Assembly: GCA_035268985.1 (NCBI GenBank)
Contig: DATFJV010000066.1
Location: 1 to 12,469, forward strand
DNA: 12,469 nucleotides
Origin: JAAYHV01 sp035268985
GTDB lineage: Bacteria; Bacillota; Clostridia; Peptostreptococcales; Anaerovoracaceae
Direction of reading: 5' to 3'
The position numbers and the translations under genes were made by a program. Under the pieces are notes generated by a model. That model was given only the letters and a program-made list of their open reading frames with translations, searched no databases and was not told where the DNA came from. Below are positions 1 through 8,075 of this stretch, one piece after another (positions within the stretch are counted from its first letter, which is position 1; each line of letters starts with the position of its first letter).

Positions 1-33
1 AGTCAGGTGCTCTGCCAGCTGAGCTAATGGTGC
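1..33 (-). tRNA. tRNA gene, 5' half, probably tRNA-Lys (cut by window edge)
   Basis: Read on the minus strand, the first 33 tRNA positions are visible. They are a 7-base acceptor strand GCACCAT, TA at positions 8-9, D-arm GCTC/GAGC around the loop AGCTGGCA, A26, the anticodon 5' arm CCTGA, and loop bases CT. The window ends exactly before position 34, so the anticodon is not seen. The arm and loop start CCTGACT is typical of clostridial tRNA-Lys, and that is the basis for the identity guess. The mature 5' end falls at base 33. A matching promoter lies upstream at 58-86. Another isoacceptor cannot be excluded. Confidence 0.85.
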
Positions 34-57
34 ACATCTTTAACTTGTCGCTTGAAT

Positions 58-86
58 ATAATAGCATTATTGAAATTTAATGTCAA
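58..86 (-). promoter_or_regulatory. Sigma-A-type promoter of the tRNA gene
   Basis: The minus strand has a perfect -35 TTGACA (81-86), a 17-base spacer and -10 TATTAT (58-63). Transcription would start near base 51, about 18 bases before the mature tRNA 5' end, which suits a leader removed by RNase P. This is one of the strongest promoter matches in the window, as expected for a tRNA gene. Confidence 0.8.
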
Positions 87-115
87 GAAAAATATGCCAA
101 AAATACTTAGAATGT

Positions 116-144
116 TTGCTATTTAAAAGGATTTCATGTATAAT
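116..144 (+). promoter_or_regulatory. Sigma-A-type promoter of the zinc-ribbon/UPF0182/GS/serS run
   Basis: -35 TTGCTA (116-121), a 17-base spacer and a perfect -10 TATAAT (139-144) are visible. The predicted start near base 151 leaves a leader of about 83 bases before the ATG at 234. It is back to back with the tRNA promoter at 58-86. No other clear promoter was noticed in the short gaps of the downstream run, so this one probably serves all four genes. Confidence 0.7.
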
Positions 145-155
145 TACTTAATATA

Positions 156-175
156 AATGATACTATGTTATCATT
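156..175. repeat. Inverted repeat at the 5' end of the operon leader
   Basis: AATGATA and TATCATT form perfect 7-base arms around a 6-base loop (163-168). The element begins about 5 bases after the predicted transcription start. It could be a small 5' mRNA hairpin or a repressor operator. The stem is AT-rich and weak, and no T-tract follows, so it is not a terminator. Confidence 0.4.
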
Positions 176-233
176 GTGTGAGTATTAAAAATGTTAGGCA
201 TAATGGCCATCATTCACCAATAGGAGGTAAATA

Positions 234-1913
234 ATGTTCTGTAGAAATTGCGGTAATAAATTGCAGGAAGGCGACAAATTTTGCAACAAATGTGGTGCAA
301 AAGTAGAGCCAAAAGAAGAACTAGAAGTAAATAAAGGTGATAGTGTTTTATCTGACAAAGTTATCTCTTCGCCGTTTTTAAATAACGAAAAGCCAGAAGA
401 TAAAATAAAAGATGAAATCCCAAAGATGAATTGGGAAAGCGAAGAACCTACTAGAAAAAATAATGGTATTGACATAGTTTGGGACAAAGAAGAACCCATA
501 ACATATCACAAAAATATAAATAAAGAAATGGAATGGGATGAAGTACCTGAAAGAAAAACAGGTGATATAAATTTTGTTTGGGACACGGAAGACATTCCTA
601 AAAATGATAATAGAAATACGGACTCAATCAAATTTGATTGGAGCTCAGTAGTAGATGATAAAGAAAGGAGTGCTACGAAAAAAATCCCAGCATGGAGGAT
701 GGCTAGCAGAACAAGGCCCGAGGAAATTATTGAAGAAAAGCCAAAAGCGACAGAGGAACCTATTACATTTGAACCTGAGACAAAACCATATATTCCGCCA
801 GTTCAGGAGGAACCTGAAAAGCCATTATATTTTGAACAAAAATTTGAAAAGGAAACACAAACAGTAGTTCCTGAAGATTCAGAAAATAAGCCTTATGAAA
901 TACCAAAAGAGGAAGAAAAAGAGTCTGAGCTAAAACCAGAAAAAGAACCGGAAGTAGCAAAAAAAGAGACTGAATCCGCATATGAGCCATTTTTAGTAAA
1001 AGAAAAAGAAATAGCTGAAAAGCAAGAAGATATTGAGCTAAAAGTTCCCGAATATGAACCTCAAATTGAAGGGGCAGAAGAAAAAGAAGAGATTGAATCT
1101 GCATACGAACCATTTTTAGTAAAAGAAAAAGAAATAGCTGAAAAACAAGAAATGATTGAACCAAAAGCTCCCGAATATAAACCTCAAATAAAAGAGGGGA
1201 AAGAGACTAATCAAAAAGATGCAGAAGTCCTAGGAATGGATAATAAAGACGATATTCTAGACAAGCCTGAATACATTTCACCGTTTGATGAAGATGATGA
1301 GATGGATCCTGAATTAGTAGAGTTGGAAAAAGAGTTGTTTGCTAATATGGAAGATGATTATGTTGACAAAAAAGCAACAATTAAAATTGATAAGTTCTAT
1401 ACTTTGGATAAGAAAAGTGAAGATTTCCAAAGTTTACTTGATAAGGAATACGAAAAAATCAAAAAAAGCGGTGTTAATTATGATTTAATGGAGGAAGGAG
1501 ATTTTGAAGTATACACGGAAGAAGATGAGTATGTGCCAGGTTCTTTAGAACCATCGGAACTTTATGGAACAGAAGAAACTCTATATAAAGAGAAACCTGT
1601 GGAAAAAATATTATATAAAGAAGAACCAAAGGAGGAAGTTATAGCCGATGAAGTAAAATCTGAAATGCAAAAAGAAGAAAACCAAGAAAGCACAGATGAT
1701 GAAGAACTCGAAAAAAAGAAGTCACATGGTGCTCTTAAATTCTTAGTAGCAATCTTAATAATTTTAGTACTTTTAGAGTTATTTATATTGGCAATGAATA
1801 ATTTTGCACCAGACAGTGCAATAACACAGACGTTAAACGATGGAATAAGATCTATAACTGACCTTATTTCAGATAATAAAGAATTGAACTTAACAGATTA
1901 TTTTATGGCGTAA
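234..1913 (+). CDS. Zinc-ribbon protein with acidic repeat region and C-terminal membrane anchor, function unknown
   Basis: This 559-residue protein is of unknown function. Residues 3-20 form a zinc ribbon of the CxxC-x10-CxxC type (C3, C6, C17, C20), like the short zinc-ribbon domains common at Firmicute N-termini. Residues about 30-490 are rich in Glu, Lys and Pro and look disordered. Within them are five spaced Trp motifs (W67, W83, W101, W116, W136; roughly hydrophobic-x-W-D/E followed by acidic residues or Pro), a 41-residue tandem duplication from 247, and a more ordered-looking block at about 380-415 (KFYTLDKKSEDFQSLLDKEY). A single hydrophobic helix spans 500-521 after a KKK stop, leaving a 38-residue tail that is probably outside the cell. 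The large N-terminal part should be cytoplasmic. The ATG follows AGGAGG (222-227) by 6 bases. It is the first gene of a run with UPF0182 26 bases downstream, which suggests a membrane-linked partner or scaffold role; that is inference. Confidence 0.85.
   Translation: MFCRNCGNKLQEGDKFCNKCGAKVEPKEELEVNKGDSVLSDKVISSPFLNNEKPEDKIKDEIPKMNWESEEPTRKNNGIDIVWDKEEPITYHKNINKEMEWDEVPERKTGDINFVWDTEDIPKNDNRNTDSIKFDWSSVVDDKERSATKKIPAWRMASRTRPEEIIEEKPKATEEPITFEPETKPYIPPVQEEPEKPLYFEQKFEKETQTVVPEDSENKPYEIPKEEEKESELKPEKEPEVAKKETESAYEPFLVKEKEIAEKQEDIELKVPEYEPQIEGAEEKEEIESAYEPFLVKEKEIAEKQEMIEPKAPEYKPQIKEGKETNQKDAEVLGMDNKDDILDKPEYISPFDEDDEMDPELVELEKELFANMEDDYVDKKATIKIDKFYTLDKKSEDFQSLLDKEYEKIKKSGVNYDLMEEGDFEVYTEEDEYVPGSLEPSELYGTEETLYKEKPVEKILYKEEPKEEVIADEVKSEMQKEENQESTDDEELEKKKSHGALKFLVAILIILVLLELFILAMNNFAPDSAITQTLNDGIRSITDLISDNKELNLTDYFMA
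972..1190 (+). repeat. In-frame tandem duplication, 123-bp period, inside the zinc-ribbon gene
   Basis: Unit 1 begins at 972 and unit 2 at 1095, a period of 123 bases or 41 codons. By eye the first 96 bases of the units differ at about 12 positions. The first 19 residues (starting ESAYEPFLVKEKE) are identical in both copies although four of their codons differ synonymously. The similarity fades after PQI in unit 2. It is a coding repeat in the acidic linker, not a mobile element. Confidence 0.9.
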
Positions 1914-1939
1914 TCCCTAATTGAATAGGAGGAGATTAT

Positions 1940-4786
1940 ATGGATAAGAAGAGAAACAGTAATCCACAAAGAAGAATAAGCATAATTATCATGTTATTGG
2001 TAGTAATAATTGTGGCCTTCTTAGGGTTAATAGGATTTATTACAGATTGGTTATGGTTTAAAGAAATGGGATACACAGGTGTATTCTTTAAGAAGCTATT
2101 CACACAGCTTCAAGTTGGAATACCAGTGTTTATTGTATTTACAGGATTAGTAAGGTTATATTTAAGTAGCCTAAAGAAGGGATACTTTAAAAATAGCGAT
2201 CCACTTAATATATCTGATGGCAAAAGTTTAAATAAAATCACATGGGGAATTTCGGTTTTATTTGGTGCAATTACAGCTTTTGTATCAGTCTCTCAGTTAT
2301 GGTTTGAGATACTAAAGTTTATGAATGCTACAGAATTTGGTTTAAGCGATCCGTTGTTTCAACATGACATATCTTTTTACATCTTTAAGTTGGAATTTTT
2401 AGGGCAATTAAATGAGATAGCATTGGGCATAATTATACTTTTAGTAGTAACTACAGTGATTTATTATACCATAGTTATGGCAATGAAAACGCCTGATACA
2501 TTTGTAAAAGAGGAGCCTGAAGACGAAACAAGACATACCACTAATAGCAATCCTTTTTCAGACTTCAGCAAAGGTAGAGGCGGCAGTGTATTTGAGTCAA
2601 TATTAAGCAAAGCAAATACTAAAAGTACTAGTAGTTTGGATAATAAGAGTCTAAATAATTTATTGAATGTAGCTTCTGGCAAATTGATGTTACTAGGAAT
2701 AATATTTTACGCAATGATTGGGGTAGATTTTTACATTAGACAGTTTGAATTGTTACACGCTCATACAGGAGCCGTTTATGGTGCGGGATATACAGATGTG
2801 AATGTAACCCTTTGGATGTATAGAGTTATTATGGTACTTTCTGTAATTGGAGCATTGACAATAGCATTTCAAATTAAAAAGAAAGATTTCAAGAAAATTT
2901 TATTTGTTCCTGCAGTTATGATAATAGTTGGATTAGCTGGTTCTGGTATTGCAGCAGCTGTGCAATCAATTGTTGTATCTCCAGATGAAATCAATAAAGA
3001 ATCTCAATACTTAGAAAATAATATAATGTATACTCAATCTGCTTATGGTATAAATGAAGTAACATCTAATTCCTTTGAAGCTGATAACGCATTGACTGCA
3101 GAAGATATTGAGAAAAACCCAGAGACTATTAATAATGTTAGAATTAATGATTATGCGCCTGTTAACAAGTTCTATAATCAAACTCAAAGTATCAGACAGT
3201 ATTATTCCTTCAATGATGTTGATGTTGATAGATATATGATAAACGGCGAGTATACTCAAGCATATTTGGCAACAAGGGAAATTGATAAAACTAAAACTGA
3301 TGATACGTGGCTTAATCAACATATTAAATATACACATGGTTATGGTATTACTTTATCAAGAGTTGATGAAGTAACGGCCAGTGGTCAACCAAACGTTTTA
3401 ATTAAAAATATACCACCAGAATCAAAAGTTGATGAAATTCAAATTGAAAGACCTGAAGTATATTTTGGAGAGCTAAGTAATGATTATATATTAGTTAATA
3501 CTGATGAGGAAGAGTTCGATTATCCTGATGGAGATCAGAACCAATATTCTATGTATGATGGTGATGCAGGTATTGAACTTAGTTTCTTTAATAGACTTAT
3601 GTTCTCTATGAGAGAAGGCAGTTTAAAGATGCTAGTTTCAACAAATGTTAATGATGATTCAAGAATAGTAATAAATAGAAATGTAATGGATAGGGTTAAA
3701 ACTATAATGCCATATCTAACTTACGAAAATGATCCATACATGGTTACAGAAAATGGCAAATTATATTGGATGATTGACGCATATACAACAAGCTCATATT
3801 ATCCATACTCAGAACCATTTACTGGAGAAATGGGAGCCACAAATTACATAAGGAATTCTGTTAAGGTTGTTGTGGATGCATATAATGGTAGTGTTGACTT
3901 CTATATCGTAGATGAAGAAGATCCAATTGCCCAAACATATGCAGAAATTTATCCTGAACTATTTAAAAAATTTGAAGATATTCCCGATGGTCTTGAACAA
4001 CATATAAGATATCCAAATGCTTTATTTGAAATTCAAGCAGAAGTATACAGAAGATATCATATGGAAGATGTAAAAGTTTTCTATCAAAATGAAGACCTAT
4101 GGGATATTGCAAATGAAATATATGGAACAGAACAGCAACAGATGACTCCGAATTACTATATAGTTAAGTTGCCAGGGGAAGAGAGCGCTGAGTTCATTAA
4201 TTCTATACCATATACTCCAAGATCCAAACAGAACATGACGGCACTTTTAGTAGCCAGAAATGATGGAGAGGAATATGGGAAATTAGTATTATATAAATTC
4301 CCTAAGAACAAAACGGTATATGGACCTATGCAGATAGAGGCACAGATAGACCAAACTCCAGAAATATCGGAAGATTTTTCCCTTTGGGGAACATCGGGGT
4401 CCACATATAACAGAGGCAACATGTTTGTAATACCTCTTGAAACCTCTATTCTATATGTAGAACCTATATATTTGGAAGCTTCAAATCAAGCTATACCTGA
4501 AGTTAAGAGAGTTGTAGTTGCATATAATGAAAGAATTGCCTATGAAGAGACCTTTGGGGAGGCCTTAACATCCTTATTTGGAGAAAATCATAGCGAAGGA
4601 ACAACTGACGGTGAAGAGATTACAGAAGAGGAAGAAGGAACAGGGGGAATGACGGCAGAAGAATTGATTGCAGCAGCGAATCAGAGTTATGAAAAAGCTT
4701 TAGCTGCACAGGAAAGCGGAGATTGGGCCGCTTATGGTAACCACCTACAAGATTTGGAGGAATACTTGAATCTGTTGTCAGAATAA
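1940..4786 (+). CDS. UPF0182 family membrane protein with large extracellular domain
   Basis: This 948-residue protein belongs to the UPF0182 (COG1615) family, whose function is not established. Seven hydrophobic helices are visible at about 13-36, 52-77, 100-125, 158-182, 246-268, 290-312 and 320-345. Lys-rich loops (SLKKGYFKN, QIKKKDFKK) and the polar loop at 183-245 all fall on the cytoplasmic side if the N-terminus is inside. That places residues 346-948 outside the cell. Family marks include DWLWFKE near 36, DPLFQHDISFYIF near 137-149, SPDEINKE near 347 with NIMYTQSAYG near 361, and the C-terminal helical segment after an acidic low-complexity stretch (about 895-948). Length fits the family. 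The ATG follows AGGAGGAG (1927-1934) by 5 bases. It lies 26 bases after the zinc-ribbon gene and 16 before the glutamine synthetase gene. Confidence 0.95.
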   Translation: MDKKRNSNPQRRISIIIMLLVVIIVAFLGLIGFITDWLWFKEMGYTGVFFKKLFTQLQVGIPVFIVFTGLVRLYLSSLKKGYFKNSDPLNISDGKSLNKITWGISVLFGAITAFVSVSQLWFEILKFMNATEFGLSDPLFQHDISFYIFKLEFLGQLNEIALGIIILLVVTTVIYYTIVMAMKTPDTFVKEEPEDETRHTTNSNPFSDFSKGRGGSVFESILSKANTKSTSSLDNKSLNNLLNVASGKLMLLGIIFYAMIGVDFYIRQFELLHAHTGAVYGAGYTDVNVTLWMYRVIMVLSVIGALTIAFQIKKKDFKKILFVPAVMIIVGLAGSGIAAAVQSIVVSPDEINKESQYLENNIMYTQSAYGINEVTSNSFEADNALTAEDIEKNPETINNVRINDYAPVNKFYNQTQSIRQYYSFNDVDVDRYMINGEYTQAYLATREIDKTKTDDTWLNQHIKYTHGYGITLSRVDEVTASGQPNVLIKNIPPESKVDEIQIERPEVYFGELSNDYILVNTDEEEFDYPDGDQNQYSMYDGDAGIELSFFNRLMFSMREGSLKMLVSTNVNDDSRIVINRNVMDRVKTIMPYLTYENDPYMVTENGKLYWMIDAYTTSSYYPYSEPFTGEMGATNYIRNSVKVVVDAYNGSVDFYIVDEEDPIAQTYAEIYPELFKKFEDIPDGLEQHIRYPNALFEIQAEVYRRYHMEDVKVFYQNEDLWDIANEIYGTEQQQMTPNYYIVKLPGEESAEFINSIPYTPRSKQNMTALLVARNDGEEYGKLVLYKFPKNKTVYGPMQIEAQIDQTPEISEDFSLWGTSGSTYNRGNMFVIPLETSILYVEPIYLEASNQAIPEVKRVVVAYNERIAYEETFGEALTSLFGENHSEGTTDGEEITEEEEGTGGMTAEELIAAANQSYEKALAAQESGDWAAYGNHLQDLEEYLNLLSE

Positions 4787-4802
4787 AGAAAAGGGGATAG
4801 AG

Positions 4803-6716
4803 ATGTTTGATTATGATTTAGAGAAAATGTTGTTTACAATTAGGCCAGAGGATCATCAACCGGGTAAGGTTAGAAGAATCCTGTCTGAACATCCGGAAAT
4901 CAAGTTTGTATCACTTGTTGGCATGGATTTAGGGGGACATGAGACGGATGAAAAAATACCCATGAGGGTTTTCCATGAAGACATGGAAAAGATATTAACA
5001 AATGGTGTACAGACAGATGGCTCAAGTGTAGCACTGCCGATTATTGTAGAATTAAACAATGCAAAAGTAGACATTATACCCGATTTAGAGGTTAATTGGT
5101 ACGTGGACCACAATTATAACAACGTAGACAAAAATACTGGTTTGCCAGTGGGAACGCTTAGGATCCCTTCGTTTTTAAAGCATAATGACAAAATGGAATG
5201 TGGTTCTAGAGTATTCTTAAAGAAGAGTATCGATAATTTCAAACAAGAGGTACTTAAGGAAATCGTTGATAATCCATATGTTTATGAGTATTTAGATATC
5301 GACGATGTAAGTGAAATTAAAGAAGTACTTATAACTAGTGCCACGGAACTGGAGTTTTGGGTCAAAACTCCAGATGATAGGGCAGATAGAGAACAACTAT
5401 TCACCGCTCAAGTACTAAAAGAGCAGTATTGGAAAAGAACAATTGGACCTGTAAGAAGTGCTTTGGAAAAAGCTTTAGAAGTACTTGACTGCTTCGGATT
5501 TGATGTAGAAATGGGTCATAAAGAAGTTGGCGGAGTAAAAGCCAAAATGGGTAATTCTGGTTCATATGACCATATAATGGAACAGCTTGAAATAGATTGG
5601 AAATATTCAGATGCCATGCAAGCAGCAGATAATGAATACCAAGTCAAGTGTGTTGTAAGGGATGTATTTATACAGTTTGGTCTAGATGTGACTTTTTTAG
5701 CAAAACCAATACCGGGTGTTGCAGGGAGCGGAGAACACACACATTTGGGGGTAGCAGCTAAGCTTAAAAATGGAAAAGTAGTTAATCTGTTTACGCCAAA
5801 GAATAAGCATATAGAATATATGAGCCCTATAGGTTTTGGTTCTTTGATGGGAATACTTAAAAACTATGAAGTATTAAATCCGTTTGTAAGCGCAACAAAT
5901 GATTCCTTTAATAGACTCAAGCCGGGTTTCGAAGCTCCTATATGCATAGTAACATCCCTAGGAAGAAGTATAAAAGAGCTTTCCAGAAATAGGACTGTTT
6001 TAGTTGGATTGATTAGAGATAATGGTAATCCGCTTGCTACAAGGTTTGAGCTTAGGGCTCCTAACCCACATAGTAATACTTATTTGGTGTTAGGCGCTTC
6101 ATACTTGGTTATGCTAGATGGCATTAGGGCTGTTTTAAGAGCAGGGAAAACTCCTGCTGAGCTTGAAAAAACAATGTCTAAGGAGTATGGCAAAGAAGAT
6201 TTTTATCTAGAAAAAAATAGAGTTTATAGAACGGAAGATAATGTCTTTTCTGATTTCACTAAAGAAGAAAGAGATAAGTTGTTTGGGAAAGCCCCAGCTA
6301 CTGTTTGGGAAAATATAAAAGCTCTAGATATGGAAGCAGAAAAAGTAAAAGTGCTTATGGCTGATGGTGTAATTCCCGAAATTGTATTTAAGTCATATAA
6401 GGCACAAGTTCTCAACAAATGGAAAACAGAGTTGCATGACAGACTAGTTCCCAATGCAATGGATTTTGTAAGAGAATGTGTAAAATGTCATGAGGGAGAT
6501 GCTACTGACTATGATATTTCAAATTGGAATAAAATAGAAGCAATCAGATTTGAACTAGGAAAAGATAGTTTAGAATCAAAGTGTTTGCTAACTAAAGAAA
6601 AAGAAGCCCTTGACTTACAAGATTTTGACAAAGCATCGGAGTTACATATAGAAATACAGAAGAAGATTGAAGACTTGAGAAACTTATATGTCAAATACAG
6701 AAAAAATTTATTTTAA
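4803..6716 (+). CDS. Glutamine synthetase family protein, enlarged (637 aa), with UVR-like C-terminal end
   Basis: This protein belongs to the glutamine synthetase (COG0174) superfamily, which makes glutamine from glutamate, ammonia and ATP. The N-terminal beta-grasp part has TDGSS at 71-75. The catalytic part shows ELEFW at 182-186, E241 in KEVGG, E263 in QLEIDW, GSGEHTHLG at 308-316 (H312, H314), RLKPGFEAP at 371-379 (E377 equivalent to the catalytic flap glutamate), and RFELRAPNP at 414-422. Typical type I enzymes have about 440-470 residues, so this one is markedly longer. The E241-E263 interval holds about 14 residues more than the short EVAPGQHE-type segment, and residues about 530-637 are an extra helical tail. 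The tail ends with ALDLQDFDKASELHIEI (602-618), which resembles a UVR motif. The ATG follows AAGGGG (4791-4796). It sits between UPF0182 and serS in one run. Synthetase activity is likely but not proven by motifs alone. Confidence 0.88.
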   Translation: MFDYDLEKMLFTIRPEDHQPGKVRRILSEHPEIKFVSLVGMDLGGHETDEKIPMRVFHEDMEKILTNGVQTDGSSVALPIIVELNNAKVDIIPDLEVNWYVDHNYNNVDKNTGLPVGTLRIPSFLKHNDKMECGSRVFLKKSIDNFKQEVLKEIVDNPYVYEYLDIDDVSEIKEVLITSATELEFWVKTPDDRADREQLFTAQVLKEQYWKRTIGPVRSALEKALEVLDCFGFDVEMGHKEVGGVKAKMGNSGSYDHIMEQLEIDWKYSDAMQAADNEYQVKCVVRDVFIQFGLDVTFLAKPIPGVAGSGEHTHLGVAAKLKNGKVVNLFTPKNKHIEYMSPIGFGSLMGILKNYEVLNPFVSATNDSFNRLKPGFEAPICIVTSLGRSIKELSRNRTVLVGLIRDNGNPLATRFELRAPNPHSNTYLVLGASYLVMLDGIRAVLRAGKTPAELEKTMSKEYGKEDFYLEKNRVYRTEDNVFSDFTKEERDKLFGKAPATVWENIKALDMEAEKVKVLMADGVIPEIVFKSYKAQVLNKWKTELHDRLVPNAMDFVRECVKCHEGDATDYDISNWNKIEAIRFELGKDSLESKCLLTKEKEALDLQDFDKASELHIEIQKKIEDLRNLYVKYRKNLF

Positions 6717-6731
6717 AAGGGAAGTGGAAAA

Positions 6732-8003
6732 ATGCTAGATATCAAAAGAATAAGAGAGGATTTTGAAGGAGTAAAAAAAGCAATAGAAAAAAGAGGAAAT
6801 GGTGACTATGGATTAGATGCAATAAAAGAGCTGGATTTTAAAAGACGCGAAACACTAGCTGAAGTTGAATCCATGAAAAACCAGCAAAAAACCGTATCCA
6901 AAGAAATACCCAAACTAAAAAAAGAAGGTAAAGATACTACTGAAATAATGACCGAGATGAAAGCACTTAGCGATGAAATAAAAGAACTAGATGGAGCTTT
7001 ATCTTCTATTGAAGAAAAACTAAAAAATGCTTTATTAAATGTACCTAATACACCTTACAAGGATGTGCAGATAGGCGAAGATGATACGGCAAATGTGGAA
7101 TTGAAAAAGTTTATGGAGCCCACATCATTTAGTTATGAGGTAAAGGCACATTGGGATATTGGTGAAAACTTAGATATACTCGACTTTGAAAGAGCGACCA
7201 AGATATCTGGCGCACGATTTACTGTATATAAGGGCCTAGGGGCAAGGCTAGAAAGAGCTGTAATTAATTTTATGTTAGACTTGCATACTATTGATCAAGA
7301 ATACTCAGAAATACTTCCTCCATTTATGGTTAATAGAACTGCTATGACAGGAACGGGTCAATTGCCAAAATTTGAAGACGATATGTTTCATATTCCAGCT
7401 AAGGACTTTTTCTTAGTTCCAACGGCTGAAGTGCCCCTTACCAATCTAAGAGGGGATGAAATAATGAAAACGGAAGAATTGCCTCTTTACTATACAGCAT
7501 ATACTCCTTGCTTTAGAAAAGAAGCAGGTAGCGCAGGAAGGGACACTAGAGGATTAATTAGACAGCATCAATTCAATAAGGTGGAACTCGTTAAATTTGT
7601 TAAACCTGAAGATTCTTATGAAGAGTTAGAAAAACTTACATTAGATGCTGAAGAGGTTCTTAAACTTCTTGAAATTCCTTATAGAGTTGTAAGGTTAAGT
7701 TCAGGAGATCTGGGATTTTCGTCAGCAATGACCTATGATATTGAAGTTTGGATGCCTAGTTATGGAAGGTACGTGGAGATATCTAGCTGTAGTAATTTTG
7801 AAGATTATCAGGCAAGAAGAGCTGATATTAGATTTAGAAGAGAAGATAAAGGAAAACCTGAATTTGTACATACTTTAAACGGATCAGGATTAGCTGTTGG
7901 GAGAACAGTTGCGGCAATACTTGAAAATTACCAAAATGAAGACGGTTCCGTGACTATACCCGATGTTCTAAAGCAATATATGAAAGTTGATAAAATTAAA
8001 TAA
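6732..8003 (+). CDS. serS: Seryl-tRNA synthetase
   Basis: SerRS is a cytoplasmic class II enzyme that charges tRNA-Ser, and tRNA-Sec where present, with serine. The 423 residues match the usual bacterial length. The N-terminus MLDIKRIREDFEGVKKAIEK is typical, and residues about 30-100 form the Lys/Glu-rich coiled coil that grips the tRNA long arm. The serine site TAEVPLTNL is at 231-239. Motif 2 starts at FRKEAGSAGRDTRG (261-274), with the QHQF Gln/His pair after it. Motif 3 is NGSGLAVGR at 383-391. The start follows a purine-rich GGGAAGTGG stretch, 15 bases after the glutamine synthetase stop. That gap has no room for a T-box leader or a promoter of its own, so expression probably depends on the upstream operon. 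A strong terminator follows. Confidence 0.97.
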   Translation: MLDIKRIREDFEGVKKAIEKRGNGDYGLDAIKELDFKRRETLAEVESMKNQQKTVSKEIPKLKKEGKDTTEIMTEMKALSDEIKELDGALSSIEEKLKNALLNVPNTPYKDVQIGEDDTANVELKKFMEPTSFSYEVKAHWDIGENLDILDFERATKISGARFTVYKGLGARLERAVINFMLDLHTIDQEYSEILPPFMVNRTAMTGTGQLPKFEDDMFHIPAKDFFLVPTAEVPLTNLRGDEIMKTEELPLYYTAYTPCFRKEAGSAGRDTRGLIRQHQFNKVELVKFVKPEDSYEELEKLTLDAEEVLKLLEIPYRVVRLSSGDLGFSSAMTYDIEVWMPSYGRYVEISSCSNFEDYQARRADIRFRREDKGKPEFVHTLNGSGLAVGRTVAAILENYQNEDGSVTIPDVLKQYMKVDKIK

Positions 8004-8007
8004 CAAA

Positions 8008-8055
8008 ATAAAACTAAAAGAGATTCGAAATTTCACGAATCTCTTTTAGTTTTAT
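8008..8055. terminator. Bidirectional intrinsic terminator between serS and putP
   Basis: A perfect 20-bp stem (8008-8027 with 8036-8055) encloses an 8-base loop. The arm core is ACTAAAAGAGATTCG. The stem ends in A-rich/T-rich flanks on both strands, so each direction yields a hairpin closing in a U-rich run. It starts 5 bases after the serS stop and ends 20 bases beyond the putP stop, so it can stop both converging units. Confidence 0.9.
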
Positions 8056-8075
8056 ATATTTATGTTTAAAAGTAT

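Noticed and set aside
203..210. ATGGCCAT palindrome just before the first gene's ribosome site
   Set aside because: It is only 8 bases, flanking bases do not extend it, and such a site is expected by chance.
763..1164. Minus-strand open frame of 133 codons opposite the zinc-ribbon gene
   Set aside because: Its Leu/Phe-rich translation is the mirror of Glu/Lys-rich codons (GAA/AAA) and repeats only because the sense strand repeats. No ribosome site or family resemblance was seen.
4803..6716. Assignment as a type III glutamine synthetase (GlnN)
   Set aside because: Its length approaches that class, but the GSGEHTHLG and GFEAP-type motifs are nearer the type I pattern and I could not see type III hallmarks. 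The class was left open.
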